In this document: positions 1 through 7,188 of the stretch, piece after piece | Layout of the letters: each line of letters begins with the position of its first letter | Numbering within the stretch: the stretch's first letter is position 1 | Assembly: GCA_016205085.1 (NCBI GenBank) | Contig: JACQJN010000273.1 | Coordinates: forward strand, 1-10,927 | Direction: 5' to 3' | Origin: Elusimicrobiota bacterium | GTDB lineage: Bacteria; Elusimicrobiota; Elusimicrobia; JACQJN01 | Length of the DNA stretch: 10,927 nucleotides | Notes under the pieces: model-generated | Databases searched by the model: none | Told to the model about the DNA's origin: nothing | The model's input: the letters and a program-made list of their open reading frames with translations, nothing else | Position numbers and translations under genes: made by a program

Positions 1-1
1 A

Positions 2-21
2 TCATCCACAGGTGTTGATAA
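2..21. other. Pair of near-match DnaA boxes, inverted
   Basis: TCATCCACA at 2-10 and TGTTGATAA at 13-21 (TTATCAACA on the minus strand) each differ from the consensus TTATCCACA at one position. They face each other 2 nt apart and sit next to a strongly A+T-rich tract. DnaA boxes beside an unwinding region mark replication origins, but isolated boxes also occur as DnaA regulatory sites or by chance. The window starts here, so any further boxes upstream are not visible. Confidence 0.3.
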
Positions 22-34
22 ATATCCTGGATAT
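22..34. repeat. 13-bp perfect dyad in the A+T-rich leader
   Basis: ATATCC-T-GGATAT is a perfect 6-1-6 inverted repeat. Its size suits a dimeric regulator's operator, but no regulator gene is visible and the site is far (about 230 bp) from hpf. Its A+T-rich setting raises the odds of a chance match. Confidence 0.3.
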
Positions 35-87
35 AAAATTTATTCATATATTTTAATCATTTTTTAACCATAAAACATATCCCCAAG

Positions 88-122
88 AGGTCCGTTGAGG
101 AACTTAGACTCAACTAGGTCCG
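88..122 (+). repeat. Short hairpin flanked by direct repeats
   Basis: AGGTCCG occurs at 88-94 and again at 116-122. Between them GTTGAG (94-99) can pair with CTCAAC (109-114) across a 9-nt loop. The arrangement could be a protein site or a weak RNA hairpin. There is no T-tract after it, so it does not look like an intrinsic terminator. Confidence 0.3.
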
Positions 123-135
123 ATGTGCGCTGATA

Positions 136-148
136 AACTATCATAGTT
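136..148. repeat. 13-bp perfect dyad, possible operator
   Basis: AACTAT-C-ATAGTT is a perfect 6-1-6 inverted repeat about 116 nt before hpf. It contains TATCAT (139-144), a 5 of 6 match to a -10 box, but no acceptable -35 lies 15-19 nt upstream. It could be a regulator's operator; the identity of any binding protein cannot be told. Confidence 0.3.
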
Positions 149-264
149 ATTTTTGGGATGAGGAGTCAAGTGATTTTGAAGCTTCCTAGGGGAGGATGCG
201 CGCGTGCGTTGACGAGATAGTTGCAGGCAGTTGATCAAATTGATTTAATTGGGGTTTGAAGAGC

Positions 265-804
265 ATGGAAATTCAAATTACGGCAAGACATCTGAAACTG
301 ACACAACCTTTGCGCGAATATGTAGAGCAAAAGATAGGACGTATCCAGAGGTACTTTGGGAATATCGTATGGGCACAGGCGATCCTGTCCGTAGAAAAAA
401 GGAATCACCAGGCAGAAGTCGTCCTCCATGCTTCCGGGCAGACACTGCGTGCTCTGGGATCTGGCGGAGATTTGTATGCGGCCGTGGATATGGCCTCGGA
501 CCGCATGGAGGCTCAGGTAAAAAAGTACAAGGAGCGCTTGAAATCTCGCCACAAGTCCTCCTCCGTGATGGGAAGTCTTTCCGATCAGATTGCGGACGGA
601 GGGTTGCCGGGCGTGCGTTTCTCGGTAGTCAAGCGGGTTCCGTTGCGTCCCCTTTCCCGTGAGGAGGCGGGGGGAGAGATGGAACTCATGGGATATGATT
701 TTTGGGTATTTTTGGACCGGGAGAGTCGGCAAGTGCAGGTAGTGTACCGCCGGCAGGATGGCACCTGTGGGCTTCTTCAACCCGTCAGATCCAGGGAGAG
801 ATAA
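265..804 (+). CDS. hpf: Long-form ribosome hibernation promoting factor HPF
   Basis: HPF binds the 30S decoding region in starved or slow-growing cells, and the long form drives 70S dimer (100S) formation. The 179-residue product has both expected parts: an N-terminal S30AE domain (about 1-97, starting MEIQITARHL and containing the LREYVEQKIGRIQRYF helix) and a C-terminal dimerisation domain (about 118-175) with the family's EMELMGYDFWVF and VVYRRQDGTCGLLQP segments. A linker of about 20 residues joins them. I chose ATG 265 over an in-frame TTG at 256 because homologues start at this point and GGGG (251-254) sits about 10 nt upstream. hprK begins at the very next base after the stop. First position in a PTS operon suggests that hibernation is tied to carbon supply. 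Identification is firm. Confidence 0.95.
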   Translation: MEIQITARHLKLTQPLREYVEQKIGRIQRYFGNIVWAQAILSVEKRNHQAEVVLHASGQTLRALGSGGDLYAAVDMASDRMEAQVKKYKERLKSRHKSSSVMGSLSDQIADGGLPGVRFSVVKRVPLRPLSREEAGGEMELMGYDFWVFLDRESRQVQVVYRRQDGTCGLLQPVRSRER

Positions 805-1758
805 GTGGACAAAACGACATTGACTATCAGTGAGTTGTTGAAGGAAGAAAGACAAAATCTCAAACTGGAGGTTGTTGCCGGCCAGAGAAATCTGGATCGA
901 AAGATTACGGTCCCCGAAGTGAATCGCCCGGGGTTGGCCCTAGGTGGGTATCTGGAACATTTTCGTTCGGAACGCATCCAGATTATTGGCCGGGGAGAGC
1001 ACGCTTATTGTGTTCAGGCTCCACCGGATCGGCTGAAATCTGTTCTGGGACAGATGCTTTGTAGTCCCGAGATTCCTTGTTTGGTGGTCACTCGCGGTTT
1101 GAAAGGATCTGGCTTGCTTGTGGAGGCTTGTCGCAGAGCCGGCGTTCCTCTCTTGAGAACTTCTTTGGACACCGCTACCTTTGTGGGAGAGTTGACCGCC
1201 TACTTAGAGGATAGATTGGCTCCCTTTGCGCGTGTTCATGGTGTGTTGGTGGACGTGTATGGATTGGGGGTGTTGATCCAAGGAGATTCGGGAATAGGCA
1301 AATCCGAGTGCGCTTTGGAACTTTTAAAGCGCGGGCATATTTTAGTGAGCGACGACATCGTTGAGATACGCAAGAAACGAGGTGGGATATTGGTGGGGAG
1401 TTGCCCTGAAAACCTTCGGCATTTTATGGAAGTCAGAGGCTTAGGGATCATCGATGTGAAGTTGCTTTTTGGCATAGGATCCATCCTCAATCTTTCCCGG
1501 ATAGAGATGGCGGTTTATTTGGAGATGTGGAAAGGTAAAATATCCTATGATCGGACAGGTTTGGAGGAGAAGAGCACTCATGTTTTGGGGGTGGAATTGC
1601 CGTTGATTCGAATCCCGGTTAGCCCGGGGAGGAACTTGGCTGTCTTGATCGAGGTGGCGGCCTTGAACCAGCGGTTGCGCAGCCAGGGTTACCACACCGC
1701 GAAGGCTTTCAACGCAAGTTTGATCCGCCGCATGAAGCGCAAGGTGGAAGTGTCTTGA
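805..1758 (+). CDS. hprK: HPr kinase/phosphorylase
   Basis: HprK uses ATP or pyrophosphate to phosphorylate HPr on Ser46 and removes that phosphate when inorganic phosphate is high. The 317-residue protein has the usual two parts: an N-terminal regulatory domain (about 1-130) and a C-terminal catalytic domain. Visible motifs are the catalytic His145 in FARVHGVLVD, the Walker A loop GDSGIGKS at 160-167, the acidic SDD at 182-184, the family signature MEVRGLGIIDVKLLFG from residue 208, and PVSPGRN with Arg276. The start is GTG directly after the hpf stop, with GGGAGAG a few bases upstream inside hpf. The last four bases overlap rapZ. Its substrate HPr, with Ser46 present, is encoded downstream, so the pair is likely functional. 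Confidence 0.97.
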   Translation: MDKTTLTISELLKEERQNLKLEVVAGQRNLDRKITVPEVNRPGLALGGYLEHFRSERIQIIGRGEHAYCVQAPPDRLKSVLGQMLCSPEIPCLVVTRGLKGSGLLVEACRRAGVPLLRTSLDTATFVGELTAYLEDRLAPFARVHGVLVDVYGLGVLIQGDSGIGKSECALELLKRGHILVSDDIVEIRKKRGGILVGSCPENLRHFMEVRGLGIIDVKLLFGIGSILNLSRIEMAVYLEMWKGKISYDRTGLEEKSTHVLGVELPLIRIPVSPGRNLAVLIEVAALNQRLRSQGYHTAKAFNASLIRRMKRKVEVS

Positions 1759-2603
1759 AGAAAAGGCTTTTTATCATCACGGGGATGTCGGGGGCTGGTA
1801 AGAGCCAGGCGCTTAAATGCTTTGAGGATTTTAGGTTTTTTTGTGTGGACAATCTTCCCATCGCGCTTCTGCCTTCATTCGCGGAACTTTTGAAAAATGC
1901 CAGGCGGTTGGAAAGGGTAGCCTTAGGCATAGATATCCGGGAAGGGGAATTTTTGAAGGGTTTTTCCCACAGTCTGGGGTTCCTGCGCCGCAGGGGTTTT
2001 GATTGTCGGATTCTATTTTTGGATGCCTCGGACGCGGAGCTTCTGAGACGATATTCTGAAACTCGCCATAGACATCCTTTGGGAAAGAAGCTTACGCAGG
2101 CTATTCGGGTGGAAAGGAAAAAACTCTCGGAGATTAAAGGCAGCGCGGACAAGGTAATCGATACAACTTCCATGACCTTGGGTGAGTTGAAGGAAAATCT
2201 TTCAGGGACACTGGAGCTGACGCGGAGTCAGGACATGAGCCTTTCCATGGTTTCGTTTGGTTATAAATTTGGGCTTCCCATGGACGCAGACTTAGTAATG
2301 GATGTCCGATTTCTGCCTAATCCCAACTATGAGAAGAATCTCAAATCAAAAACGGGAATGCATATCGCTGTGCAGCGGTATATTTTGAGGCAACCTGTTG
2401 CCAGAGAATTCCTGTCAAAATATTCTCAGCTAATTCAGACCTTGTTGCCTCTTTATATTCGGGAGGGGAAGTCTTATTTGACTTTTGCCATTGGTTGTAC
2501 AGGAGGGAGGCATCGCAGTGTTTTCGTGGCGGAATATCTGGCTAGAGAATTACGCAGGGGTGGGTATGCCGTTGGGCTCTTTCATCGAGACATGGACAAA
2601 TAA
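1755..2603 (+). CDS. rapZ: RapZ-family nucleotide-binding RNA adaptor protein
   Basis: In E. coli RapZ binds the small RNA GlmZ, steers RNase E to it and so controls GlmS and amino-sugar synthesis. Outside enterics the role is less clear, though the gene commonly sits with hprK or ptsN. The 282-residue product is full length: Walker A GMSGAGKS at 10-17, the FCVDNLP segment at 29-35, SETRHRHPL near 101-109, DVRFLPNP at 183-190, and the C-terminal GCTGGRHRSV at 247-256 followed by HRDM near the end. Translation starts at TTG 1755, overlapping the hprK stop as TTGA, with AAGGTGG (1741-1747) as ribosome-binding site. Its stop overlaps the EIIA start as TAATG. Family membership is certain; the RNA target in this organism is unknown. 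Confidence 0.95.
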   Translation: MKKRLFIITGMSGAGKSQALKCFEDFRFFCVDNLPIALLPSFAELLKNARRLERVALGIDIREGEFLKGFSHSLGFLRRRGFDCRILFLDASDAELLRRYSETRHRHPLGKKLTQAIRVERKKLSEIKGSADKVIDTTSMTLGELKENLSGTLELTRSQDMSLSMVSFGYKFGLPMDADLVMDVRFLPNPNYEKNLKSKTGMHIAVQRYILRQPVAREFLSKYSQLIQTLLPLYIREGKSYLTFAIGCTGGRHRSVFVAEYLARELRRGGYAVGLFHRDMDK

Positions 2604-3019
2604 TGGTCAATTTTCTCGTCGTCACCCATGGAGAATTCGGGGCCTATCTCGTTGAGGCGGCAGAGGGCATTGTCGGTGCTCAAATGGAAGGCATCCACGC
2701 CATGTCCCTTTCGCCTCGCCAAAGCCTATCCGAGATAAAATCCAGTCTGTCGCGCCTGATCGAGGATTTGAGAAGGACGCCGGACGGACTTTTGATCTTG
2801 ACGGACATGGTGGGAGGTACTCCTACGAATGTCCTGTTTCCTTTGGTGAAAGATCTTCCCGGGGTGGAGATCCTCAGCGGAGTCAATCTTTATATGTTGG
2901 TGGTGGCTTTCAACAATCGAAAGTCTATGAAACTGGATGCCCTGATGCAGAAGATTCTTGAAGACGGTAAAAAATCCATTCGTGATATCAAAGCATTGTT
3001 CGCCACACAGGTGAAGTAA
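2603..3019 (+). CDS. PTS mannose-family EIIA component
   Basis: This single-domain 138-residue protein takes phosphate from HPr and passes it to EIIB. The phosphorylated residue is expected to be His9 in LVVTHGEFG, equivalent to His10 of E. coli ManX. ILTDMVGGTPTN (65-76, with Asp68) is the second conserved active-site segment. Unlike E. coli ManX, EIIA is not fused to EIIB; EIIB is the next gene, joined by a TAATG overlap. Stand-alone EIIA proteins of this family in hprK-rapZ operons sometimes serve regulation rather than transport, but here EIIB, EIIC and EIID are all present, so transport is possible. The sugar cannot be read from the sequence. Confidence 0.93.
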   Translation: MVNFLVVTHGEFGAYLVEAAEGIVGAQMEGIHAMSLSPRQSLSEIKSSLSRLIEDLRRTPDGLLILTDMVGGTPTNVLFPLVKDLPGVEILSGVNLYMLVVAFNNRKSMKLDALMQKILEDGKKSIRDIKALFATQVK

Positions 3020-3492
3020 TGCCCATTGTCTTGGCCCGTGTCGATGATCGGCTGATCCATGGCCAGGTGGTGGAGGGATGGTTACCCTATCTAAAGGTGG
3101 ATCAGGTGGTGGTGGTATCGGATTCCGTCTCCAAGGATGACACTCAGCAGGCTTTGATGCGTTTGGCTCTGCCGGACTCCGTTGAGATGAAGGTGTTAGG
3201 AATTCAAGAGTCTGTGGAATATTTTAAGGGGGGACAGACTTCTGCGCACATTTTGATCTTGGTTCCGAGTCCGCATGAGATTTTGGAAATGCTTCGTCAG
3301 GGGATCGTTTTAAAATCGGTAAATATCGGGGGAATGCATTACTCCGCAGGAAGGATCCAGGTGGGACGGGCTATTTTTCTAAGTTCCGAGGATCGGAATG
3401 ATTTAAAGGAGTTGGTCCAGAGGGGGGTTGTTTTGGAGGGGAGGGCGGTACCTTCCGACCATGCCCAAAACATAGCAGAGATCATTCAGTGA
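3019..3492 (+). CDS. PTS mannose-family EIIB component
   Basis: EIIB receives phosphate from EIIA on a histidine and delivers it to the incoming sugar in the EIIC/EIID complex. The 157-residue product is normal length for a free EIIB. His14 in LARVDDRLIHGQVVEGW is the expected phosphorylation site (His15 in well-studied homologues), and VNIGGMHYSAG (about 101-111) is the other hallmark. Starting at ATG 3019 it overlaps EIIA by one base, and its stop overlaps the GH57 start as GTGA. Substrate specificity within the mannose/fructose/sorbose family cannot be assigned. Confidence 0.93.
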   Translation: MPIVLARVDDRLIHGQVVEGWLPYLKVDQVVVVSDSVSKDDTQQALMRLALPDSVEMKVLGIQESVEYFKGGQTSAHILILVPSPHEILEMLRQGIVLKSVNIGGMHYSAGRIQVGRAIFLSSEDRNDLKELVQRGVVLEGRAVPSDHAQNIAEIIQ

Positions 3493-5573
3493 TCTACTTT
3501 TTGTTTGGAGTTCACAATCATCAGCCCGTCGGCAATTTCGATGCAGTAATGGAGAAGGCCTATCATCGGGCCTATGCTCCCTTCTTGGAAGTTCTGACAA
3601 AACACCCACGCATCCGGATGAGTATGCATTGCTCCGGAGTTCTTCTGGAATGGTTGTCCTCGCACCATGCCGACTATATTTCTCATTTAAAGGAGCTGTG
3701 CCTGGCCGGACAGGTGGAATTGATGGCTGGCGGATTTTTTGAACCGGTGATCACCGCCATTCCCGGGAGGGATCAAAAGGGACAGATATTGCGCATGAAG
3801 AGGTTTTTGCAAAAGGAAATGGGACAGAGTCCGGAGGGTTTGTGGCTGGCGGAGAGGGTGTGGGAACCCCAGTTGGCACGGTTACTAAACCAGCTGGGAC
3901 TGGAATATACCATTGTGGATGATGTCCATTTTCTGTCGGTTGGTTTTGAGGAGAGGGATCTTTATGGGTATTATTTAACGGAGGCAGAGGGTCATAGCGT
4001 CAGGATTTTCCCCATATTGAAAAAGCTTCGTTATATGATTCCTTTTGCGGAGCCGGAAGCGGTATTCCAATATTTTCGAGATATTTCTTCCGTTCAGAAA
4101 ACTTCCGGGGCGGCGCTGGTCATGGCGGATGACGGAGAAAAGTTCGGTTTATGGCCCAAAACTTATGAATGGGTCTATGAAAAGGGTTGGCTGGATAAAT
4201 TTTTTTCTCTTTTGGAACAAAATTCGGACTGGGTGCAGACACTTACCTTCTCCAACTATGCTCGCCAATTTCCACCGAAAGGATGGGCCTATTTGCCTAC
4301 CGGCTCTTATACAGAATTGTCGGAGTGGTCCTTGGGAGCCGAGGCGGGGATGGAACTGTCTCGCATTCGGGAACAGATGCCGGACTCCGCGGCTCGGTTT
4401 CTTAGAGGAGGTTACTTTAGAAATTTTCTAAGTAAATATCCTGAAGCCAGCCGCATGTACCGCAAGATGATCCGAATCAGCGCCGGGGTTCATGCCCTTC
4501 GCGGGGGAAAAACAACTCAGATCAAAGAGCGAGCCCTGGACCAGCTTTGGAGGGGGCAGTGTAATTGCGCCTATTGGCATGGGGTGTTTGGGGGGCTTTA
4601 TCTTCCCCATCTCCGACATGCGGTATATCGCCACCTTTTACAGGCGGAACGGTTGGTATCGGAAGCTTCAGCAGATCCGAAGAAGTTTGTCGTTTCACAG
4701 GAGGATTGGGATGCGGATGGACATTCAGAAATCTTGCTGGAGTCTGCAAAGGCCAACTGGTATTTGGCGCCTGGGAAAGGGGGTGGGATGTGGGAGTGGG
4801 ACATTGTGGACAAAGGGGTGAACTTATGTGGATTGATGAGCCGACACAAAGAAGGATACCATTCCCGGCTAAAATTGGCTGCTGCGCTTCCCACCACAAG
4901 ATCCAGAGAGGTTCAAAGCATTCATGACGGGGTGTTGGTTAAGGAGCCAGGGTTGGAAAAACTCCTTTTTTATGATTGGCATGCTCGGATGATTTTTCTG
5001 GATCATTTCCTTCATTCCGACACAACTCTGGATGCCTTTTCCCGCGCGCAGTATGGAGAACAGGGAGATTTTGTTCAAGGGGTATACCACTGTCCCACCC
5101 CGGTCGTTGGGTCCGAGGGTATCCGACTTATTCTGTCACGGCAAGGGACGGTGTGGATCCAAGAGAAGGGGGCGCCTGTTCGGGTGATGAAGGAGATATT
5201 GTTCCACTACGACGGCTCGTGGGATTGTACCTATGAAATTCAAAATTGCTCGAAAGAGCCTATTCGTTTATGGTTTGGATCTGAGATGGCGTTGGCCTTG
5301 ACAGAATCGCGTGACGGACATCCTTTGGAACAAGAGAATATCTCCCAGCACAGGGTGGTGGATGATTCCATCGGGCTCCGTATTGTTTTTAATTGGAGAG
5401 AGCCCGTTGATTTATGGAGGTTTCCGCTCTATACAATCTCCCAATCGGAGGAAGGATTTGAAAAAACATACCAAGGGAACATTTTTTTAGCTCATAAAAA
5501 AATGATGTTGGGCGCCGGGGAGACGGCAAAGATTTTTCAGTCCGCGAGAGTGGATGTTCGTGTCACTGGGTGA
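3489..5573 (+). CDS. GH57 4-alpha-glucanotransferase/alpha-amylase-type enzyme
   Basis: This 694-residue protein belongs to glycoside hydrolase family 57, whose members of this length and layout cleave or transfer alpha-1,4-glucan chains. The order is a catalytic barrel (about 1-290), a helical middle domain (about 300-385) and a large C-terminal beta domain (about 400-690). Conserved regions include HNHQP at 9-13, GGFFEP at 81-86, WLAERVWEP at 119-127 with the presumed nucleophile Glu122, and MADDGEKFG at 212-220 with the presumed acid/base Asp214. These match Glu123 and Asp214 of the Thermococcus litoralis 4-alpha-glucanotransferase. There is no signal peptide, so it should act in the cytoplasm on maltodextrins or glycogen. 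Translation starts at GTG 3489 in a GTGA overlap with EIIB. Transferase versus amylase activity cannot be decided here. Confidence 0.9.
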   Translation: MIYFLFGVHNHQPVGNFDAVMEKAYHRAYAPFLEVLTKHPRIRMSMHCSGVLLEWLSSHHADYISHLKELCLAGQVELMAGGFFEPVITAIPGRDQKGQILRMKRFLQKEMGQSPEGLWLAERVWEPQLARLLNQLGLEYTIVDDVHFLSVGFEERDLYGYYLTEAEGHSVRIFPILKKLRYMIPFAEPEAVFQYFRDISSVQKTSGAALVMADDGEKFGLWPKTYEWVYEKGWLDKFFSLLEQNSDWVQTLTFSNYARQFPPKGWAYLPTGSYTELSEWSLGAEAGMELSRIREQMPDSAARFLRGGYFRNFLSKYPEASRMYRKMIRISAGVHALRGGKTTQIKERALDQLWRGQCNCAYWHGVFGGLYLPHLRHAVYRHLLQAERLVSEASADPKKFVVSQEDWDADGHSEILLESAKANWYLAPGKGGGMWEWDIVDKGVNLCGLMSRHKEGYHSRLKLAAALPTTRSREVQSIHDGVLVKEPGLEKLLFYDWHARMIFLDHFLHSDTTLDAFSRAQYGEQGDFVQGVYHCPTPVVGSEGIRLILSRQGTVWIQEKGAPVRVMKEILFHYDGSWDCTYEIQNCSKEPIRLWFGSEMALALTESRDGHPLEQENISQHRVVDDSIGLRIVFNWREPVDLWRFPLYTISQSEEGFEKTYQGNIFLAHKKMMLGAGETAKIFQSARVDVRVTG

Positions 5574-6180
5574 GGTGCTGTTGTGTGCTTTGGTGGCATT
5601 GTTGGAATTGGAAGCAACTTCCGTGGGACAGTGGCTGGTTTCTCGGCCTATTATCTTGGGACCTTTGCTGGGTATTTTCATCCAAGCTTCTGCCGGTCGG
5701 CTATGGGAGTCGGCCCAGATGGGACTGTGGGTGGAATTTTTATTGTTGGATGTCTTGCCCGTAGGTGGGGTAGTCCCTCCCAATGGAGCTTTGGCGGTGG
5801 CGGGAGCGATCCTTTTACAAGCGAGGGGAGTGCCGGATCCAGTATGCTTTTTCTTAGGAATAGGATTGGGTTGGGGTTTCGTTCCTGTAGAAACATGGAT
5901 CAGACAGTACCGGGTTCGATTTTCGAAAAGCCTGGAAGATCAATTTCGGGATTTTCGAGGTACGGGGATTGGCATCTTAAAAGTCCTGTTGAAGAGTTTG
6001 ATCCTTCAGTTTTTGGTGGTTTTTTTGTTTCTTTTGGTGGGGCTGGCTGTCGCGGGGCCGACGGCGATATGGCTTTGGGGCGTGTCTCCCGAAGTGTTGA
6101 GAGAGGGGCTTCAGCGGACCTATGAGGTGGTTCCCTGGATCGGGATGGCGACCTTGTTCTGGGTTTTGAGGCCACGTTGA
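5554..6180 (+). CDS. PTS mannose-family EIIC membrane component
   Basis: EIIC forms part of the sugar channel with EIID. The 208-residue product is hydrophobic, with likely membrane segments near 6-22, 32-46, 56-72, 78-92, 97-113 and 145-168, and the family's RPIILGPLLGIF block at 31-42. It is somewhat short for the family. The gene overlaps the GH57 end by 20 bp. ATG 5554 has GAGAG only 3 nt upstream; GTG 5560 (codon 3) would have a better spacing of 9 nt, so the true start may be two codons later. The EIID gene begins one base after the stop. Divergence from well-studied EIIC proteins is clear, but position between EIIB and EIID and the conserved block make the call sound. Confidence 0.88.
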   Translation: MFVSLGEVLLCALVALLELEATSVGQWLVSRPIILGPLLGIFIQASAGRLWESAQMGLWVEFLLLDVLPVGGVVPPNGALAVAGAILLQARGVPDPVCFFLGIGLGWGFVPVETWIRQYRVRFSKSLEDQFRDFRGTGIGILKVLLKSLILQFLVVFLFLLVGLAVAGPTAIWLWGVSPEVLREGLQRTYEVVPWIGMATLFWVLRPR

Positions 6181-6181
6181 T

Positions 6182-6943
6182 ATGAAACTCAAATTCCGAT
6201 GGAACATTTTCTTAAGGAGCTTCCTCCTTCAATCCGTATGGAATTTTGAACGGATGCAGAATGTGGGATTCTTGTTTTGTATTTGGCCCTGGATATTTCA
6301 TTCATGGAAGGATGGAGTATCTCTGCAGGCTGCTGGGTTAAGGCATCTGGAGCATTTTAATACCCAGCCCTATATGGTTGGTTTCGCAGTGGGCTTGACT
6401 TGCCGGTTGGAAGAACAGGCTTCTCAAATGGATCATCCTCAAGAAGTAGTGGAGAAACTGATGAAGCTAAAGCAGGCGGTGGGACCATCTTTAGCCGGGA
6501 TAGGAGATGTCTTTTTTTGGGGAACCTTGAGGCCGTTCGGGGTGGCCCTTCTGCTTTTTCTTTTGGGATTGACGGGGGAGGTGCCTGTTCCCGTTCTTGC
6601 CTGGATCCTGATGGCGGTGGCTGGAACCCTATTGATTTATAACGGATTCGCGTTGTGGGTTCGATGGCGGGGCATTGAGTTAGGATATGTATGGGGTGAA
6701 GCAATAGGAAGGGAATTACAGAGGATTCCATGGCAGGGCTGGATCCGTCGGTTTCGGATGGGAGGATTTTTATTGTTGGTGGCATGTTTGATGGAGTTGC
6801 CCATCTTTATGCCTTGGCCGGAAGTGGCCAAAGTGCTTGCCCTGATCCTATTCTTTCTGGTGTTGAAGCGGCGCGGCTTAGGGAATTCAATTCTTCTGAC
6901 CGGAGTTTTTCTGTTCTCGTGCTTGAGAGAGTATTTACTGTAA
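6182..6943 (+). CDS. PTS mannose-family EIID membrane component
   Basis: EIID pairs with EIIC to make the membrane permease and is found only in mannose-family PTS systems. The 253-residue protein shows the N-terminal amphipathic segment FLRSFLLQSVWNFERMQNVG (10-29), HLEHFNTQPYM (55-65) and GPSLAGIGDVFFWGTLRP (101-118), all typical of the family. Membrane segments follow near 119-135, 138-160, 194-212, 216-229 and 234-250. ATG 6182 fits homologues; the nearest purine-rich stretch, TGAGG (6166-6170), is about 11 nt away, so it may depend on coupling to EIIC. Its final 25 bp overlap the start of HPr in another frame. Confidence 0.93.
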   Translation: MKLKFRWNIFLRSFLLQSVWNFERMQNVGFLFCIWPWIFHSWKDGVSLQAAGLRHLEHFNTQPYMVGFAVGLTCRLEEQASQMDHPQEVVEKLMKLKQAVGPSLAGIGDVFFWGTLRPFGVALLLFLLGLTGEVPVPVLAWILMAVAGTLLIYNGFALWVRWRGIELGYVWGEAIGRELQRIPWQGWIRRFRMGGFLLLVACLMELPIFMPWPEVAKVLALILFFLVLKRRGLGNSILLTGVFLFSCLREYLL

Positions 6944-7185
6944 AGAACACATTGGGGCTGCATGCCAGGCCTGCTGCGATGCTGGCCCAGCTGGCGTGTC
7001 GGCATAAATCTCACGTGCGTGTTTGCAAAGGGGATATGGAGGTGAATGGGAAAAGCGTGATGGGGCTCATGATGCTGGCGGCGGAGTGTGGATCTAAGTT
7101 GAGAGTGGTGGTAGAAGGGGAGGACGAAGAGCGGGCCATGAAGGGGATGGAAAAGCTGTTCGCCCGGAAGTTCGATGAAGAGTAA
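6919..7185 (+). CDS. ptsH: Phosphocarrier protein HPr
   Basis: HPr carries phosphate from EI to EIIA and is the target of HprK. From GTG 6919 the product has 88 residues. This start puts the active-site histidine in LGLHARPAA at position 15 and the regulatory serine in NGKSVMGLMML at position 46, exactly the canonical numbering. In-frame ATGs lie much further upstream (such as 6730) and would add a long non-homologous tail read from EIID sequence in another frame. No ideal Shine-Dalgarno is seen: GGAG at 6902-6905 is 13 nt away. The 25-bp overlap with EIID suggests translational coupling. Both His15 and Ser46 present, with HprK in the same operon, indicates a doubly phosphorylatable HPr. Confidence 0.95.
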   Translation: MLERVFTVKNTLGLHARPAAMLAQLACRHKSHVRVCKGDMEVNGKSVMGLMMLAAECGSKLRVVVEGEDEERAMKGMEKLFARKFDEE

Positions 7186-7188
7186 TAC

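Larger units (their letters stand above)
1..264 (+). promoter_or_regulatory. Non-coding leader upstream of the hpf-ptsI operon
   Basis: No credible gene lies here, so this stretch should hold the operon's promoter and 5' leader. Positions 21-80 have only 9 G/C in 60 bases, far below the genes that follow. The segment also holds two DnaA-box-like sites (2-21), two 13-bp dyads (22-34 and 136-148) and a short hairpin between direct repeats (88-122). I found no convincing sigma-70 promoter. The best pair near the gene is TTGCAG (221-226), a 17-nt spacer and TTTAAT (244-249), but the -35 box matches only 3 of 6 and it would leave a leader of about 9 nt. I saw no sigma-54 GG/GC motif and no rpoN gene end, although rpoN often precedes hpf in related operons. 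Confidence 0.6.

Noticed and set aside
209..249. Sigma-70 promoter just before hpf
   Set aside because: TTGACG (209-214) has no -10 box at 16-18 nt, and TTGCAG with TTTAAT (221-249) has a poor -35 and leaves almost no leader. Mentioned in the leader entry but not called.
249..662. 137-codon open frame overlapping hpf
   Set aside because: It is out of frame with a clear two-domain HPF and encodes no recognisable protein.
4522..4899. 125-codon minus-strand open frame inside the GH57 gene
   Set aside because: Proline-rich and motif-free; it is a shadow of the well-supported GH57 frame on the plus strand.
5583..6125. 180-codon open frame overlapping EIIC in another frame
   Set aside because: It has no recognisable motif, while the frame of 5554-6180 gives a membrane protein with EIIC hallmarks in the expected place between EIIB and EIID.
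6730..6918. N-terminal extension of HPr from an ATG at 6730
   Set aside because: The added 63 residues have no HPr similarity and are read from within EIID; GTG 6919 gives His15 and Ser46 numbering.
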